Positions 17,774-27,019 of a DNA stretch of 64,000 nucleotides are shown here, one piece after another. Below the pieces are notes generated by a model. That model made no database searches. It saw only the letters and a list, made by a program, of their open reading frames with translations, and was not told the DNA's origin. The DNA comes from Butyrivibrio sp. XPD2006 (GTDB lineage Bacteria > Bacillota > Clostridia > Lachnospirales > Lachnospiraceae), in NCBI RefSeq assembly GCF_000420865.1, contig NZ_ATVT01000017.1, positions 1-64,000 of the forward strand. The letters run 5' to 3'. The stretch's first letter is position 1. Every line of letters starts with the position of its first letter. A program made the translations under genes and the position numbers.

Positions 17774-18937
17774 CTACGTAATATCGAAAAACTTCTTTTT
17801 TAAATCGATACTTCCATCTATAACAGTATCATATATCTTCTTTGCAATCTGTTTTGCTGCACATCCTTCACCATACGGACTAACAACCTGTGCACACACT
17901 CTTTGATGCTTTTCTGATAGTGCAAGGCTCATTGCTTTTCGAATAGCTTCTGTATCTGGCGAACAATTAATAATACTCTCAGATTGTAGGCGCCCACGCT
18001 GTCGATTACCAATATTAATGGTTGCCACATGGAATGCCGGCGTCTCAATAATTCCACTAGAAGAATTACCCAAAACGAATTTGGCATACTTCATCAATGA
18101 TAAATATCTACGCACACCAAGCGAAGTAAATACATGAAGATTTGGTATATGCTCTTTTGCTTCATCCAGCAATTCGTTGATACGAGCGCCGCCCTGATCC
18201 GCATTGGATTTAGTCACAATGAATTCCAACTCTGGAGTATTGCGAATTGCATTAAGGAACTCCTCAATCTGATCATCTACCGATTCATTCTCCATAGTCA
18301 CCGGATGATAGGTGCATAGTGCATAATCGCAATCAGGTAAATCTATGCTTCGCAATGCCTCTTCCTTGCTCATATCTGCCATATGGAGAATATTATCAAT
18401 ACTAGTTGAGCCATAATTGAAAACATGCTCGGGATTCTCGCCTAGCTGAACAACACGTTTTCGGCTCTCTTCGTTGGTTACAAAATGCATATACGCAATC
18501 TTGCTAATCGAGTGGCGAATCCACTCATCCATCGCACCTTCTGTAGTATCCCCACCACAAAGGTGAAAGATTGGCGTTCTCGTATTGCCAGCTGCCATTG
18601 CAACTGCCATCATCTCATACCTGTCTCCAAGGATAACAATCCCATCGTATTGTTCATGTGCAAACAACTCGGTAAACTTCACAAGAACATCCGCTTGGTT
18701 CTTAGATATATCTACCTCCGTCTTGGACTGTAAACGAATCCTTATCTCATGATCAACACGTAGGCCGGATGAATAAATCTCATCAATGGTCTTGCCATAT
18801 ACTTCACTCAAATGCGTTCCTGTAACGACTAATTCCACTTGAAATTCATCTGACTCGTAATTACGTAATTCACGTATTAACGGTGCTAACAATCCAAATT
18901 CAGCGCGGGTCGCAGTAATAATTCCTATTTTTTTCAT
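17774..18937 (-). CDS. UDP/GDP-sugar 2-epimerase, hydrolysing (NeuC/LegG type)
   Basis: In this 387-residue GT-B-fold enzyme, IGIITATRAEFGLLAPLI, CGGDTTEGAMDEWIRHSISK and CTYHPVT are NeuC/LegG motifs. It would release 2,4-diacetamido-trideoxymannose from its nucleotide for the following condensation. The gene overlaps legI by 4 nt. Because LegB and LegC precede it, the LegG role is favoured over sialic-acid NeuC. Confidence 0.88.
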   Translation of the reverse strand: MKKIGIITATRAEFGLLAPLIRELRNYESDEFQVELVVTGTHLSEVYGKTIDEIYSSGLRVDHEIRIRLQSKTEVDISKNQADVLVKFTELFAHEQYDGIVILGDRYEMMAVAMAAGNTRTPIFHLCGGDTTEGAMDEWIRHSISKIAYMHFVTNEESRKRVVQLGENPEHVFNYGSTSIDNILHMADMSKEEALRSIDLPDCDYALCTYHPVTMENESVDDQIEEFLNAIRNTPELEFIVTKSNADQGGARINELLDEAKEHIPNLHVFTSLGVRRYLSLMKYAKFVLGNSSSGIIETPAFHVATINIGNRQRGRLQSESIINCSPDTEAIRKAMSLALSEKHQRVCAQVVSPYGEGCAAKQIAKKIYDTVIDGSIDLKKKFFDIT

Positions 18938-19932
18938 AGTTCGATTAACTCGTCTTCTCCAAAGTTACGGATTGCCTTGGTTCCAATCACTTCAGTCCAA
19001 TGCATTGGATTGATTCCGGTTCCAGGACGCTTTGTCGTAAGGTTCTTTTCTGTAAGAACCTCCCCTTCTTTGATATCACATGCTGCAACGATACTTTTCC
19101 TTGCAACCTTCTGATTAGCCAGCTCAGCCTCCACCGGACGCTTCACTCCATCCCCAAGAGCCACCTCAATATGGCGAATTGCTTCTATCATCGCACCCAA
19201 CTCTTTGGGTTCTAGACTTGCCTTATGATCTGGTCCCTCCATAGTTCTATCTAAAGTAAAGTGCTTCTCTATCACCTTAGCTCCCATAGCAACAGCAGCT
19301 ATCGGCACTTCAATACCTGACGTATGATCTGAATACCCTACTGGACAACCAAAAGAATTCTGTAGGGTTAGCATCGCATTTAAGTTTACATCCTCATAAG
19401 GAGTAGGATACTGAGTAGTACAATGTAACAATGTAACCTCGCCGGATCCGTTATCACGAAGAACTCGTAGTGCATCCGCCACCTCTTGCAAGTTCGACAT
19501 TCCGGTAGATAAGACGACAGGTTGATGCAACTTAGCAATAGCCACCAAATATGGATAGTTTGTAATCTCACCAGATGGTACTTTCCATACACCACATCCA
19601 AGGCTATGTAAGAAATCGATACTCTCAATATCGAACGGGGTAGAAAGGAACTGAATTCCAACCTCTTTACAATATGCCGCCAGTTCGACGAATGCTTCAT
19701 AAGGAAGTAACAACTTGGACAACATCTCCTTTTGAGAAGTCGTCTTACCAATATTCTCTTTCTGGTATTCAGCCATCTCTGCAGTCTTGGTTACCAGAGA
19801 TGAGAGCTTAGCCGTCTGGAATTTCACAATATCTGCGCCACAAACCTTGGCGGTACGCACTAATTCCTTGGCAATCTCTAAATCACCATTATGATTCACG
19901 CCTGCTTCTGCAATAATCAAAGTTGTATTCAT
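18934..19932 (-). CDS. Legionaminic acid synthase-like (NeuB family)
   Basis: This 332-residue protein would condense phosphoenolpyruvate with the hexosamine to form the nine-carbon acid. The TIM-barrel part begins IIAEAGVNHNGDLEIAKEL, with KFQTAK and YSDHTSGIEVPIAAVAMGA. A C-terminal antifreeze-like SAF domain (about 275-332, DIKEGEVLTEKNLTTKRPGTGI) is present, as in NeuB, LegI and PseI. It is the central enzyme of the nonulosonate cluster. Confidence 0.88.
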   Translation of the reverse strand: MNTTLIIAEAGVNHNGDLEIAKELVRTAKVCGADIVKFQTAKLSSLVTKTAEMAEYQKENIGKTTSQKEMLSKLLLPYEAFVELAAYCKEVGIQFLSTPFDIESIDFLHSLGCGVWKVPSGEITNYPYLVAIAKLHQPVVLSTGMSNLQEVADALRVLRDNGSGEVTLLHCTTQYPTPYEDVNLNAMLTLQNSFGCPVGYSDHTSGIEVPIAAVAMGAKVIEKHFTLDRTMEGPDHKASLEPKELGAMIEAIRHIEVALGDGVKRPVEAELANQKVARKSIVAACDIKEGEVLTEKNLTTKRPGTGINPMHWTEVIGTKAIRNFGEDELIEL

Positions 19933-19944
19933 TAATAACCCCTA

Positions 19945-21120
19945 TTACTTCGTAAATCCACGTAATACATCTTCAATCTGTTCTACCACATATGTCATCT
20001 CTTCTTCAGTAATCTGAGTAGTAGAAGGAAAATTCAAGATGCATGCAGCATAGTATGGAGCCTTCTCAAGGCCATAGGTCACCGCATTCTTGTACGGAAT
20101 CTGCTCATATATCAGTCCCCATATTGCTCTCGTCTGTATCTTACGCTCCTCCAAAGCAGTTATGATATCACGCATAGATGCCTTAACCTTATTAAGGTCA
20201 ATTTTTAATGAATAGAACCACTTATTAGAATTGGTACCTTCTCTAAACGGCATTAACTCACCTAGTTCAAATCCTTCAAATGCCTTCTTGTAATAATTAT
20301 AATTGGCCTGCTTACGACGAATAAACTCAGGGAGTTCCTCCATCTGAGCCACCCCAAGGGCAGCCTGCAGATTAGTCATACGATAGTTAAATCCAATCTC
20401 ATTATGAATATAATAATGAGGATCATTCTTCGCCTGAGTTGATAAGTAACGTAGATGATCTACCACTTCACTCTTGTTTGCAGTAATTGCACCGCCACCT
20501 CCGGTGGTAATGATTTTGTTTCCATTAAAAGAATATGCTCCGAAGTCACCAATAGTTCCTGCATACTTACCCGCATAACGTCCCTCAGTATAGTGACTTC
20601 CAAGCGCTTCTGTAGCATCCTCGATAACCCTGATGTTATAATCATGAGCTAAATCCATAATGCCTTCCATATCTGCCATGTTGCCAAAGACATGCACAAC
20701 GACCATCGCACGTACAATTGAATCTCCATAATAGAGATGTCCATCACGCATCTCACACTCGTCCTCACAGAATTTACGAGCTTTGGCAGGGTCCATGCAC
20801 AAGCTATCATCACAATCGATAAAAATTGGAGTTGCAAACTGATAGCGAACCGGATTCACAGCTGCGATGAAGGTTACTGGAGGAACCAATACAGTATCTC
20901 CAGGCACAACTCCTGCTTCTACCATGGATAAATGCAAAGCAGCAGTGCCACTCTGGCACGCACATACATTGTCAGTATGAAGGAACTTGGCCAATTCCTG
21001 CTCTAACTTAGTAATGTAAGCACCGCCGGTAGATACCCAGCCTTGGTCGATGGCATCGTCCACGTACTTACGCTCATTGCCTTCAAAATTAGGAATAGAA
21101 AGTGGAATCATATGATCCAT
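19945..21120 (-). CDS. PLP aminotransferase, LegC-like (DegT family)
   Basis: This 391-residue protein has the PLP Lys in SFNGNKIITTGGGG, with EDATEALGSHY before it and FNYRMTNLQAALGVAQ after. It sits directly between LegB-like dehydratase and LegI-like synthase genes, so it probably aminates C-4 of the 4-keto intermediate. The start is the ATG at 21120, eight bases after GAGG; a GTG at 21129 lies within the spacer. Confidence 0.88.
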   Translation of the reverse strand: MDHMIPLSIPNFEGNERKYVDDAIDQGWVSTGGAYITKLEQELAKFLHTDNVCACQSGTAALHLSMVEAGVVPGDTVLVPPVTFIAAVNPVRYQFATPIFIDCDDSLCMDPAKARKFCEDECEMRDGHLYYGDSIVRAMVVVHVFGNMADMEGIMDLAHDYNIRVIEDATEALGSHYTEGRYAGKYAGTIGDFGAYSFNGNKIITTGGGGAITANKSEVVDHLRYLSTQAKNDPHYYIHNEIGFNYRMTNLQAALGVAQMEELPEFIRRKQANYNYYKKAFEGFELGELMPFREGTNSNKWFYSLKIDLNKVKASMRDIITALEERKIQTRAIWGLIYEQIPYKNAVTYGLEKAPYYAACILNFPSTTQITEEEMTYVVEQIEDVLRGFTK

Positions 21121-21143
21121 ATTAAACACCTCGATTTCGTCTA

Positions 21144-22349
21144 TTACATCTTGCTATCTAGAGACTTACCAGTCTCAATATGTTCAAAGTTAGGAAGATA
21201 TTCCTTCATGATGGCAATCACCTCTTCTTTTGTCGGTGTGCCCTCAAAAGACGCCTCCAGCTTTTCATACATTTTTTTTACGCGTGCCTTGTCAGGAATC
21301 TCCTTGCCCGTAATAACCCCCAAAGCCTGCATACGATCTCCTGTCCAAGTTTCGCTATCGGTATAAAACTCCTCGTATGGTTTCTCACCAGAAGTATCGG
21401 ACTTGGAGAAATGCACCGGATACTGCTTGCTACCCTTCTTTAAATCTTCTGCTCTATCGATTGCTTCTGCATCAGAGCCACACTCTAATACTTCATATCC
21501 ATGAGACTCTAAGAGCTTTCTTGCAATATCATCAAAGCTCATAACCTGTGCTTCCCTAAGCTTCGGAAAGAATATCTCACGATTATTACCAAGCATACAA
21601 GCCAACATACAGATCTGCCCAGACTCTTCAGGTGATACAAAGTAACGTGTCACATCACTTGGCGCAGACAATGGTTGTAATTTTTCCATACGTGCTATAA
21701 ATCCAGCCGGAAGTGATCCATTAGAGAATGCCACGTTGGCAAATCTAGCGGTTTTAACTGGGAAGTGGTCCGAATAAGAGAAAATCACGTCTTCCATAAT
21801 ACGCTTGGATGCCCCCATAATATTTACCGGGTTTGCTGCCTTGTCAGTAGACACACAGAAATACTCCTCCGGTGGGAACTCCGTCAAGAGATCCAATAAT
21901 TTCTTGGCATGCAATACGTTATTCTGAATCAACGCCTCTACCGAGAAGATATCCTTCTCAGAACGCACATGCTTATGAGCAGAGAAATTCGCCACAATAT
22001 CGAATCCTCCACGCGCACGGAACATCTTCTCAAATACAGGAGCCGCGAAGTCCATCGGATAAGTAATATAAGCCTCAGGCACATACATTCCCTTAGTAGA
22101 ACGAAGATCACGAGTTAACTCCGCTAGTGCATTCTCATTAATATCTACTACCACCAATGAAGCTGGCTTGAATGGTAAAATTGCTCGGATAAAGCTAGAC
22201 CCAATAGAACCAGCTCCGCCAACAACTAAGACAGTCTTTCCCTGAATCTTAGTTGTTAATACTTTTCTATTTGCTTCAATATCCGCCAAAAACATAGACT
22301 GTGAACGCTTTGTTACATATTCATTAATAAACTGATTGATATTAACCAT
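21144..22349 (-). CDS. Nucleotide-HexNAc 4,6-dehydratase (LegB-like)
   Basis: This 401-residue soluble SDR of the polysaccharide-biosynthesis CapD/FlaA1 family has VVGGAGSIGSSFIR, SAHKHVRSEKD, CVSTDKAANPVNIMGASKR and DVTRYFVSPEE. These resemble single-domain LegB rather than membrane-anchored PglF. It makes the 4-keto-6-deoxy sugar at the head of the nonulosonate path. Whether the carrier is GDP (as the PtmE-like gene suggests) or UDP is not visible. Confidence 0.87.
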   Translation of the reverse strand: MVNINQFINEYVTKRSQSMFLADIEANRKVLTTKIQGKTVLVVGGAGSIGSSFIRAILPFKPASLVVVDINENALAELTRDLRSTKGMYVPEAYITYPMDFAAPVFEKMFRARGGFDIVANFSAHKHVRSEKDIFSVEALIQNNVLHAKKLLDLLTEFPPEEYFCVSTDKAANPVNIMGASKRIMEDVIFSYSDHFPVKTARFANVAFSNGSLPAGFIARMEKLQPLSAPSDVTRYFVSPEESGQICMLACMLGNNREIFFPKLREAQVMSFDDIARKLLESHGYEVLECGSDAEAIDRAEDLKKGSKQYPVHFSKSDTSGEKPYEEFYTDSETWTGDRMQALGVITGKEIPDKARVKKMYEKLEASFEGTPTKEEVIAIMKEYLPNFEHIETGKSLDSKM

Positions 22350-22449
22350 GTTAATCCTTCCTAAACAATCTCAATATAAATATAATCCAATGTTAAATGA
22401 GCTATATTATAACATTTCTCCTAATCATATTCCAAACCAAAAACAAATG

Positions 22450-23082
22450 TCAACATACATGCGCGGGTACACCCACTGCAGTACATTCGCCCGAAAGCTC
22501 TTGTGTCACAGCAGCGCCTGCACCAACAACAGAACCATCTCCCACACGAATTCCCTGTATCAATGTACTTCCAGCCCCCAAAAAACAATTTTTTCCAATG
22601 TTGCAATTACCACATGCAATAGCTCCGATTGATACATGTGTATAGTCTCCAACCACACTTTCATGCTCTATTATGGCACCTGTATTAATAATGCAATGCT
22701 CACCAACTTTAACTTCTGAATTCAATACTGCACGCTTTCCAATAAATGTTCCTTTGCCTATAATCGCAGTTGGAGACACGATGGCGGAAGGATCACAGAT
22801 TACTGGGAATTGAAAGCCAATGCTCTCCAGCTTGTTAACTAGTTCCCTGCGAACTAACGTATTCTTAATGCTCCCTACTGTTACAAACGCGTAGTGATAT
22901 CCTTTTTCTTTTAATTCCGGCAGTATTTCATCTGAACCAACTACCTTATATCCCATAATCTCATTTCCTGCCGGTATGTCCGGGTCCGTTATCACGATAT
23001 CATCAAATTCGTGCATAGCTAATGTAGCATCCAATACAGACTTGCAGTGGCCACCGCCACCTACTAGGATTAATCTTTTCAT
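22450..23082 (-). CDS. NeuD-family sugar acyltransferase (hexapeptide repeat)
   Basis: In this 210-residue protein an N-terminal Rossmann-like PglD domain (LILVGGGGHCKSVLDA) precedes a left-handed beta-helix (IIGKGTFIGKRAVLNS, CIINTGAIIEHESVVGDYTH). Proteins of this family N-acetylate the 4-amino sugar (PglD, LegH) or O-acetylate nonulosonates (NeuD). Its place before legB fits LegH. GGGAG precedes the ATG. Confidence 0.85.
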   Translation of the reverse strand: MKRLILVGGGGHCKSVLDATLAMHEFDDIVITDPDIPAGNEIMGYKVVGSDEILPELKEKGYHYAFVTVGSIKNTLVRRELVNKLESIGFQFPVICDPSAIVSPTAIIGKGTFIGKRAVLNSEVKVGEHCIINTGAIIEHESVVGDYTHVSIGAIACGNCNIGKNCFLGAGSTLIQGIRVGDGSVVGAGAAVTQELSGECTAVGVPAHVC

Positions 23083-23101
23083 ATTACTCCCTTACAGCCA
23101 T

Positions 23102-24352
23102 TCATTTATATTTCTTTACCACTATAAAAATCATCACCACAAATACTCCACATAAAGCCAACATCATTCCATTGTATAGCATAACGGCTCCCATCATACC
23201 CCACCTAGCTACAGCAGGTCTAGAAGCTAATAAAGAAGCAATTGCGATAATAAGATATCCCCACATTAAATTCTTCTGATGACGCATAATGGTCAGAACC
23301 GCTGTAAATACTCCAGAAAGCCCAAGCAATCCACCGCCAACCAGCAACCATAACAGCTCAGCTTTGTAATTGGTCAAATCCGTGTTATACAAAATTGATA
23401 AAACCGGGATTCCCAACACATACGCTCCAGCAATACAAATCACCGTAATTACAGATACAATTACGGACTGATTAATGATAGATCTTGTAAACTTATCTAA
23501 TTGTTTCTTATCCCACATGCAAGAAAGCGAAAACAGAATCGGGTTAAAAATAAAGCCATTTAATAAACCAATCACAAACACCGGCATGGAAATAAATCCA
23601 TAGATAGCTTGTAAATCATCGGATAATTGAGCATCAATCGCATACTTTGGAGCATTTCCAATATAAAATGCAAGAAAAGCTGCCGCAAACACAGGAAAGC
23701 AAGCCATCAATAACTGCTTTGCACGAATTTCTATATTATAATCAGCTTTCTGAATAATTCCTTTTGTTGCTTGTAACAAAACCATCATCAAAACAATTGT
23801 AAAAATCGTAGATACAATCATTGAGCATAATAAGCTTTTTGTTAAAACAACAGAAACACCAAAAAAAACTATGGTAGCAAGCATACGAATCGTCATACAT
23901 TTTGCACCTATATCTAATCGACCGCATCGCTGATACTCACCGTAAAATACATCTTCATAAGCATCCGGCAATTTAAAAATGCACATCCACAGGATAATCA
24001 TTGCCTTCTCCAGCGTATATCCATTAGTAATCGAGGCATATACAATATACAATACGGAACATAGCAGCATCAGTAATAACGAATATACTCTTGATCTGTG
24101 ATACTCCGTAAAAGAATACTCATGCCTCACATCAGACACCTGATAATTACGCATTCCAAACTTACCAATATTCAAAAATAAATTGGAATTTGCATTTGCG
24201 ATAGTAAACACTCCCGCTGTTACTAAATCAACCGTACGCGTTAATATCATCAATAATATTACCGACTGAAAAGCTCCCAAAAGACTGCCAGCCATATTCC
24301 AAACAAAACTATCTCGTTCGATATCTTTTGATTCCAACAAAAAATGATTCAT
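23102..24352 (-). CDS. Polysaccharide flippase-like membrane protein (Wzx candidate)
   Basis: This 416-residue protein has about 12 hydrophobic segments. The N-terminus WNMAGSLLGAFQSVILLMILTRTVDLVTAGVFTIA is typical of the polysaccharide transporter branch of the MOP superfamily. It lies upstream of the nonulosonate genes and is the first gene of the operon-like run 4.6-24.4 kb. A second, longer flippase lies at 27.0-28.5 kb. Confidence 0.8.
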   Translation of the reverse strand: MNHFLLESKDIERDSFVWNMAGSLLGAFQSVILLMILTRTVDLVTAGVFTIANANSNLFLNIGKFGMRNYQVSDVRHEYSFTEYHRSRVYSLLLMLLCSVLYIVYASITNGYTLEKAMIILWMCIFKLPDAYEDVFYGEYQRCGRLDIGAKCMTIRMLATIVFFGVSVVLTKSLLCSMIVSTIFTIVLMMVLLQATKGIIQKADYNIEIRAKQLLMACFPVFAAAFLAFYIGNAPKYAIDAQLSDDLQAIYGFISMPVFVIGLLNGFIFNPILFSLSCMWDKKQLDKFTRSIINQSVIVSVITVICIAGAYVLGIPVLSILYNTDLTNYKAELLWLLVGGGLLGLSGVFTAVLTIMRHQKNLMWGYLIIAIASLLASRPAVARWGMMGAVMLYNGMMLALCGVFVVMIFIVVKKYK

Positions 24353-24489
24353 ATAACTTCCACTTCATAAATAAAACTAAATTCCATCAGTGCCAAACAT
24401 CTATTAAGTATGCTACATGTTCAATACTCTAATGCACCATATTCTACACTTATGACACCTGATGAAATATACTATACTCTAGGGTATAG

Positions 24490-24509
24490 TAGCATAATGC
24501 ATTATGCTA
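24490..24509. promoter_or_regulatory. 20-bp perfect palindrome at the rfbG stop
   Basis: TAGCATAATG and its exact complement meet at 24499/24500. The palindrome ends on the rfbG TAG stop. A second inverted repeat (ACTATAC...GTATAGT) lies directly beside it. A transcript end or processing site is possible, but no T-run follows. Confidence 0.45.
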
Positions 24510-25556
24510 TGCGAAGAACTCCCTAATCTGCTTCTCCATGCATCCTGGCACATCTCCACCTGTTGCATAGACCTTTGACCACTCTACAGTCTTCTGAATA
24601 GCCTCTTCCACATGCCATCTGGGCTGCCATCCAAAGACTCTCTTAACCTTTGAACAATCCAACTTTAGAAAGTTTGCTTCATGAGGGCCGCCATCAGACT
24701 TGTTTATCCACTTCAGACCATCTCCCCAGGATTTTACAAACAGATCTACTAAATCACCGGTAGTAACACAGTCACATTCATCCGGTCCAATGTTGTAGAA
24801 CCCAGCCTTGGATGCATCCTCATACTGTTCCTTTACAATCATAAGGTACATCTGCAATGGTTCTAACACATGCTGATATGGACGGGTAGAGTGTGGATTA
24901 CGCACGATAATATCCTCTCCTTTAATCGCAGCTCGTACAGAATCTGGGATAATTCTATCATTAGCAAAATCCCCGCCACCAATAACATTACCGGCACGAG
25001 CCGTTGATACAGCCACATTCATGTCACAATAAAAAGAGTTTATGTAGCTATGTGTTACCAACTCAGAACAGCTCTTGCTGTTTGAATATGGATCATAGCC
25101 ATCCAATGGCTCATTCTCACGATAGCCCCATTCCCATTCATTGTTGTGGTATACCTTATCCGTGGTCACATTCAGAAAAGATTTCACACAGGGATGCTGA
25201 CGAACCGCCTCGCAGATATTTACCGTTCCCATTACATTTGTCTCATAGGTATAGACAGGATCCTTATAGGAGTCTCGTACAATTGGCTGTGCTGCAAGAT
25301 GCATAACAATTTCCGGCTGTACTTCATCAAATATCTGCATCAGATGTTCTCTGTCACGGATATCGCCGATAACAGAGTTCATCTCATCCTCTACCTCACA
25401 CAACGCAAACAGATTCGGATTTGTCGGCGCTTCCAATGAATATCCCGTTACTTTCGCCCCGGCGTCTATCAATATCTTGCAGAGCCAAGATCCTTTGAAT
25501 CCAGTATGACCTGTAACCAATACATTTTTTCCCTTAAACCACGTTAAATCCAACAT
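24507..25556 (-). CDS. rfbG: CDP-glucose 4,6-dehydratase
   Basis: This 349-residue SDR has VTGHTGFKGSWLCKIL, a form specific to RfbG. LAAQPIVRDSYKDPVYTYETNVMGT and PYSNSKSCSELV contain the catalytic Tyr/Lys. It makes CDP-4-keto-6-deoxyglucose, the substrate of RfbH. It is separated from rfbF-rfbH by the nonulosonate genes and has 155 bp of AT-rich, palindrome-bearing DNA after it. Confidence 0.93.
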   Translation of the reverse strand: MLDLTWFKGKNVLVTGHTGFKGSWLCKILIDAGAKVTGYSLEAPTNPNLFALCEVEDEMNSVIGDIRDREHLMQIFDEVQPEIVMHLAAQPIVRDSYKDPVYTYETNVMGTVNICEAVRQHPCVKSFLNVTTDKVYHNNEWEWGYRENEPLDGYDPYSNSKSCSELVTHSYINSFYCDMNVAVSTARAGNVIGGGDFANDRIIPDSVRAAIKGEDIIVRNPHSTRPYQHVLEPLQMYLMIVKEQYEDASKAGFYNIGPDECDCVTTGDLVDLFVKSWGDGLKWINKSDGGPHEANFLKLDCSKVKRVFGWQPRWHVEEAIQKTVEWSKVYATGGDVPGCMEKQIREFFA

Positions 25557-25645
25557 ATAAATTCCTCTTATTCTATATTTGCTTGAAGTATTATAGCATA
25601 CTTACAATTTAAACAGAATTGTTCCTTTACTTATTATCTAATTCA

Positions 25646-26998
25646 TCAATTAGTTGTCTTTGTATAGAGCTCTATTTCAAAAGTTTTTTCCATTTCATGC
25701 ATAGATACGATCTTTTGTCTCTCAAGAATCGCATTGTTCATTTCACTCAGTTTCTCTGAATTCAGCCTCTTTAGCACATCATATAAGTTATCTGAATCCA
25801 CGCCGCTTATTATGCCTGCCCCATCAGTAACTATATCTTTCGCACCTACCGTTTCAGAAAGAACAACCGGAACGCCATAGCTAAATGCCTCTAAAACAGT
25901 ATAGCCAAAAGTTTCATACCAGATGCTCGGTACAACAAGTACATCAGAATGGTTAAATATATATTCAAGATCATCGTAGCAATATCTACCATGTACATTA
26001 ACATACGGTGGAGTTTCAGGAGGCTTAAAATGAATATCTAATTGAAAATTTGGGTGCTCACTCCAAAGCTTATTCAATGCTTCTATAAGGGTTATATATC
26101 CTTTTCCTTTACTATACGATCCTAAATATCTGATCCTAAGAATGCTATCTTCGAACTTCTTTTTCTTTCGATGATCTACTATATCCCCATGTGTAATAGG
26201 TATGACACACCCGGCAGGTAAACCACTCAAATACTTAAGATATATCGTCTCAGTCAATGTACTGTTATAATGAATAACATCAAACAAGCACAACATAGAC
26301 TTGTAAAAAGAACGCAGGCGCTTATAATTCTCCCCATCACTGATATCCGGCGAAGTGTGCACGTCATTTCCACTGATCAAATACTGGTTTCTATGACTAT
26401 TTCGCATCATTCTTATCAAAGTAGAATTTTTTAATAATCGATAGGGAACCGACTGCAGTAATAGAATCTGCGATAAAGAGAGCGCAGACATATTACAAGA
26501 ATTACAATCTACACATTCCATTACTGTTTTACATATTTCCCCATTCCTGAACATAGTAACCTTTGGACATATGGGGAAGAAATCATGAGCCGAAAATATC
26601 AGTCTAATTCCTAGTTCTCTGGCCGTTTCTAAGAAAGACTTTTGTAACCCCATAAGGGTATGCACATGAATAACCTCCGGTTTGAAATCACCCAAAAACT
26701 TTTGAAACACTTCTGAACACCCAGGGGTTGTAAATGCATTAATATCTCGTATGCCTTCATCGTATGAAACCGGTAATGGATTTATAATTTCATAATTTGG
26801 GATTTTCAGTCCACCTTGTAATGATTGCCCTCCATCAATAATCTTTGTTCTCCTGTCAATTATTCTTATTCTTCCCGGCCATAGCAGAGCAACATAGTGA
26901 CCTTCAAGAATTTGTTCTTTCATCAAGTCAGTACAAAACTTTGTTAATCCACCTGAGCGATATGGAGGCAATCCTAACGAATAATGTAATATACGCAT
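25646..26998 (-). CDS. GT4 family glycosyltransferase
   Basis: This 450-residue GT-B enzyme has N-terminal LPPYRSGGLTKFCTDLM, IHVHTLMG, and a C-terminal donor domain with the E-x7-E signature in LEAFSYGVPVVLSE. A Cys-rich insertion, MECVDCNSCNMS (about 160-171), is of a type seen in some GT4 enzymes. It adds a retained-configuration sugar to the lipid-linked repeat; the sugar is unknown. It starts 21 bp after the flippase gene. Confidence 0.87.
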   Translation of the reverse strand: MRILHYSLGLPPYRSGGLTKFCTDLMKEQILEGHYVALLWPGRIRIIDRRTKIIDGGQSLQGGLKIPNYEIINPLPVSYDEGIRDINAFTTPGCSEVFQKFLGDFKPEVIHVHTLMGLQKSFLETARELGIRLIFSAHDFFPICPKVTMFRNGEICKTVMECVDCNSCNMSALSLSQILLLQSVPYRLLKNSTLIRMMRNSHRNQYLISGNDVHTSPDISDGENYKRLRSFYKSMLCLFDVIHYNSTLTETIYLKYLSGLPAGCVIPITHGDIVDHRKKKKFEDSILRIRYLGSYSKGKGYITLIEALNKLWSEHPNFQLDIHFKPPETPPYVNVHGRYCYDDLEYIFNHSDVLVVPSIWYETFGYTVLEAFSYGVPVVLSETVGAKDIVTDGAGIISGVDSDNLYDVLKRLNSEKLSEMNNAILERQKIVSMHEMEKTFEIELYTKTTN

Positions 26999-27019
26999 TA
27001 CTCAATCCCTTCTCGGACA

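Noticed and set aside
24490..24509. Site-specific recombination site
   Set aside because: A perfect palindrome, but no second copy or recombinase gene is seen in the window.
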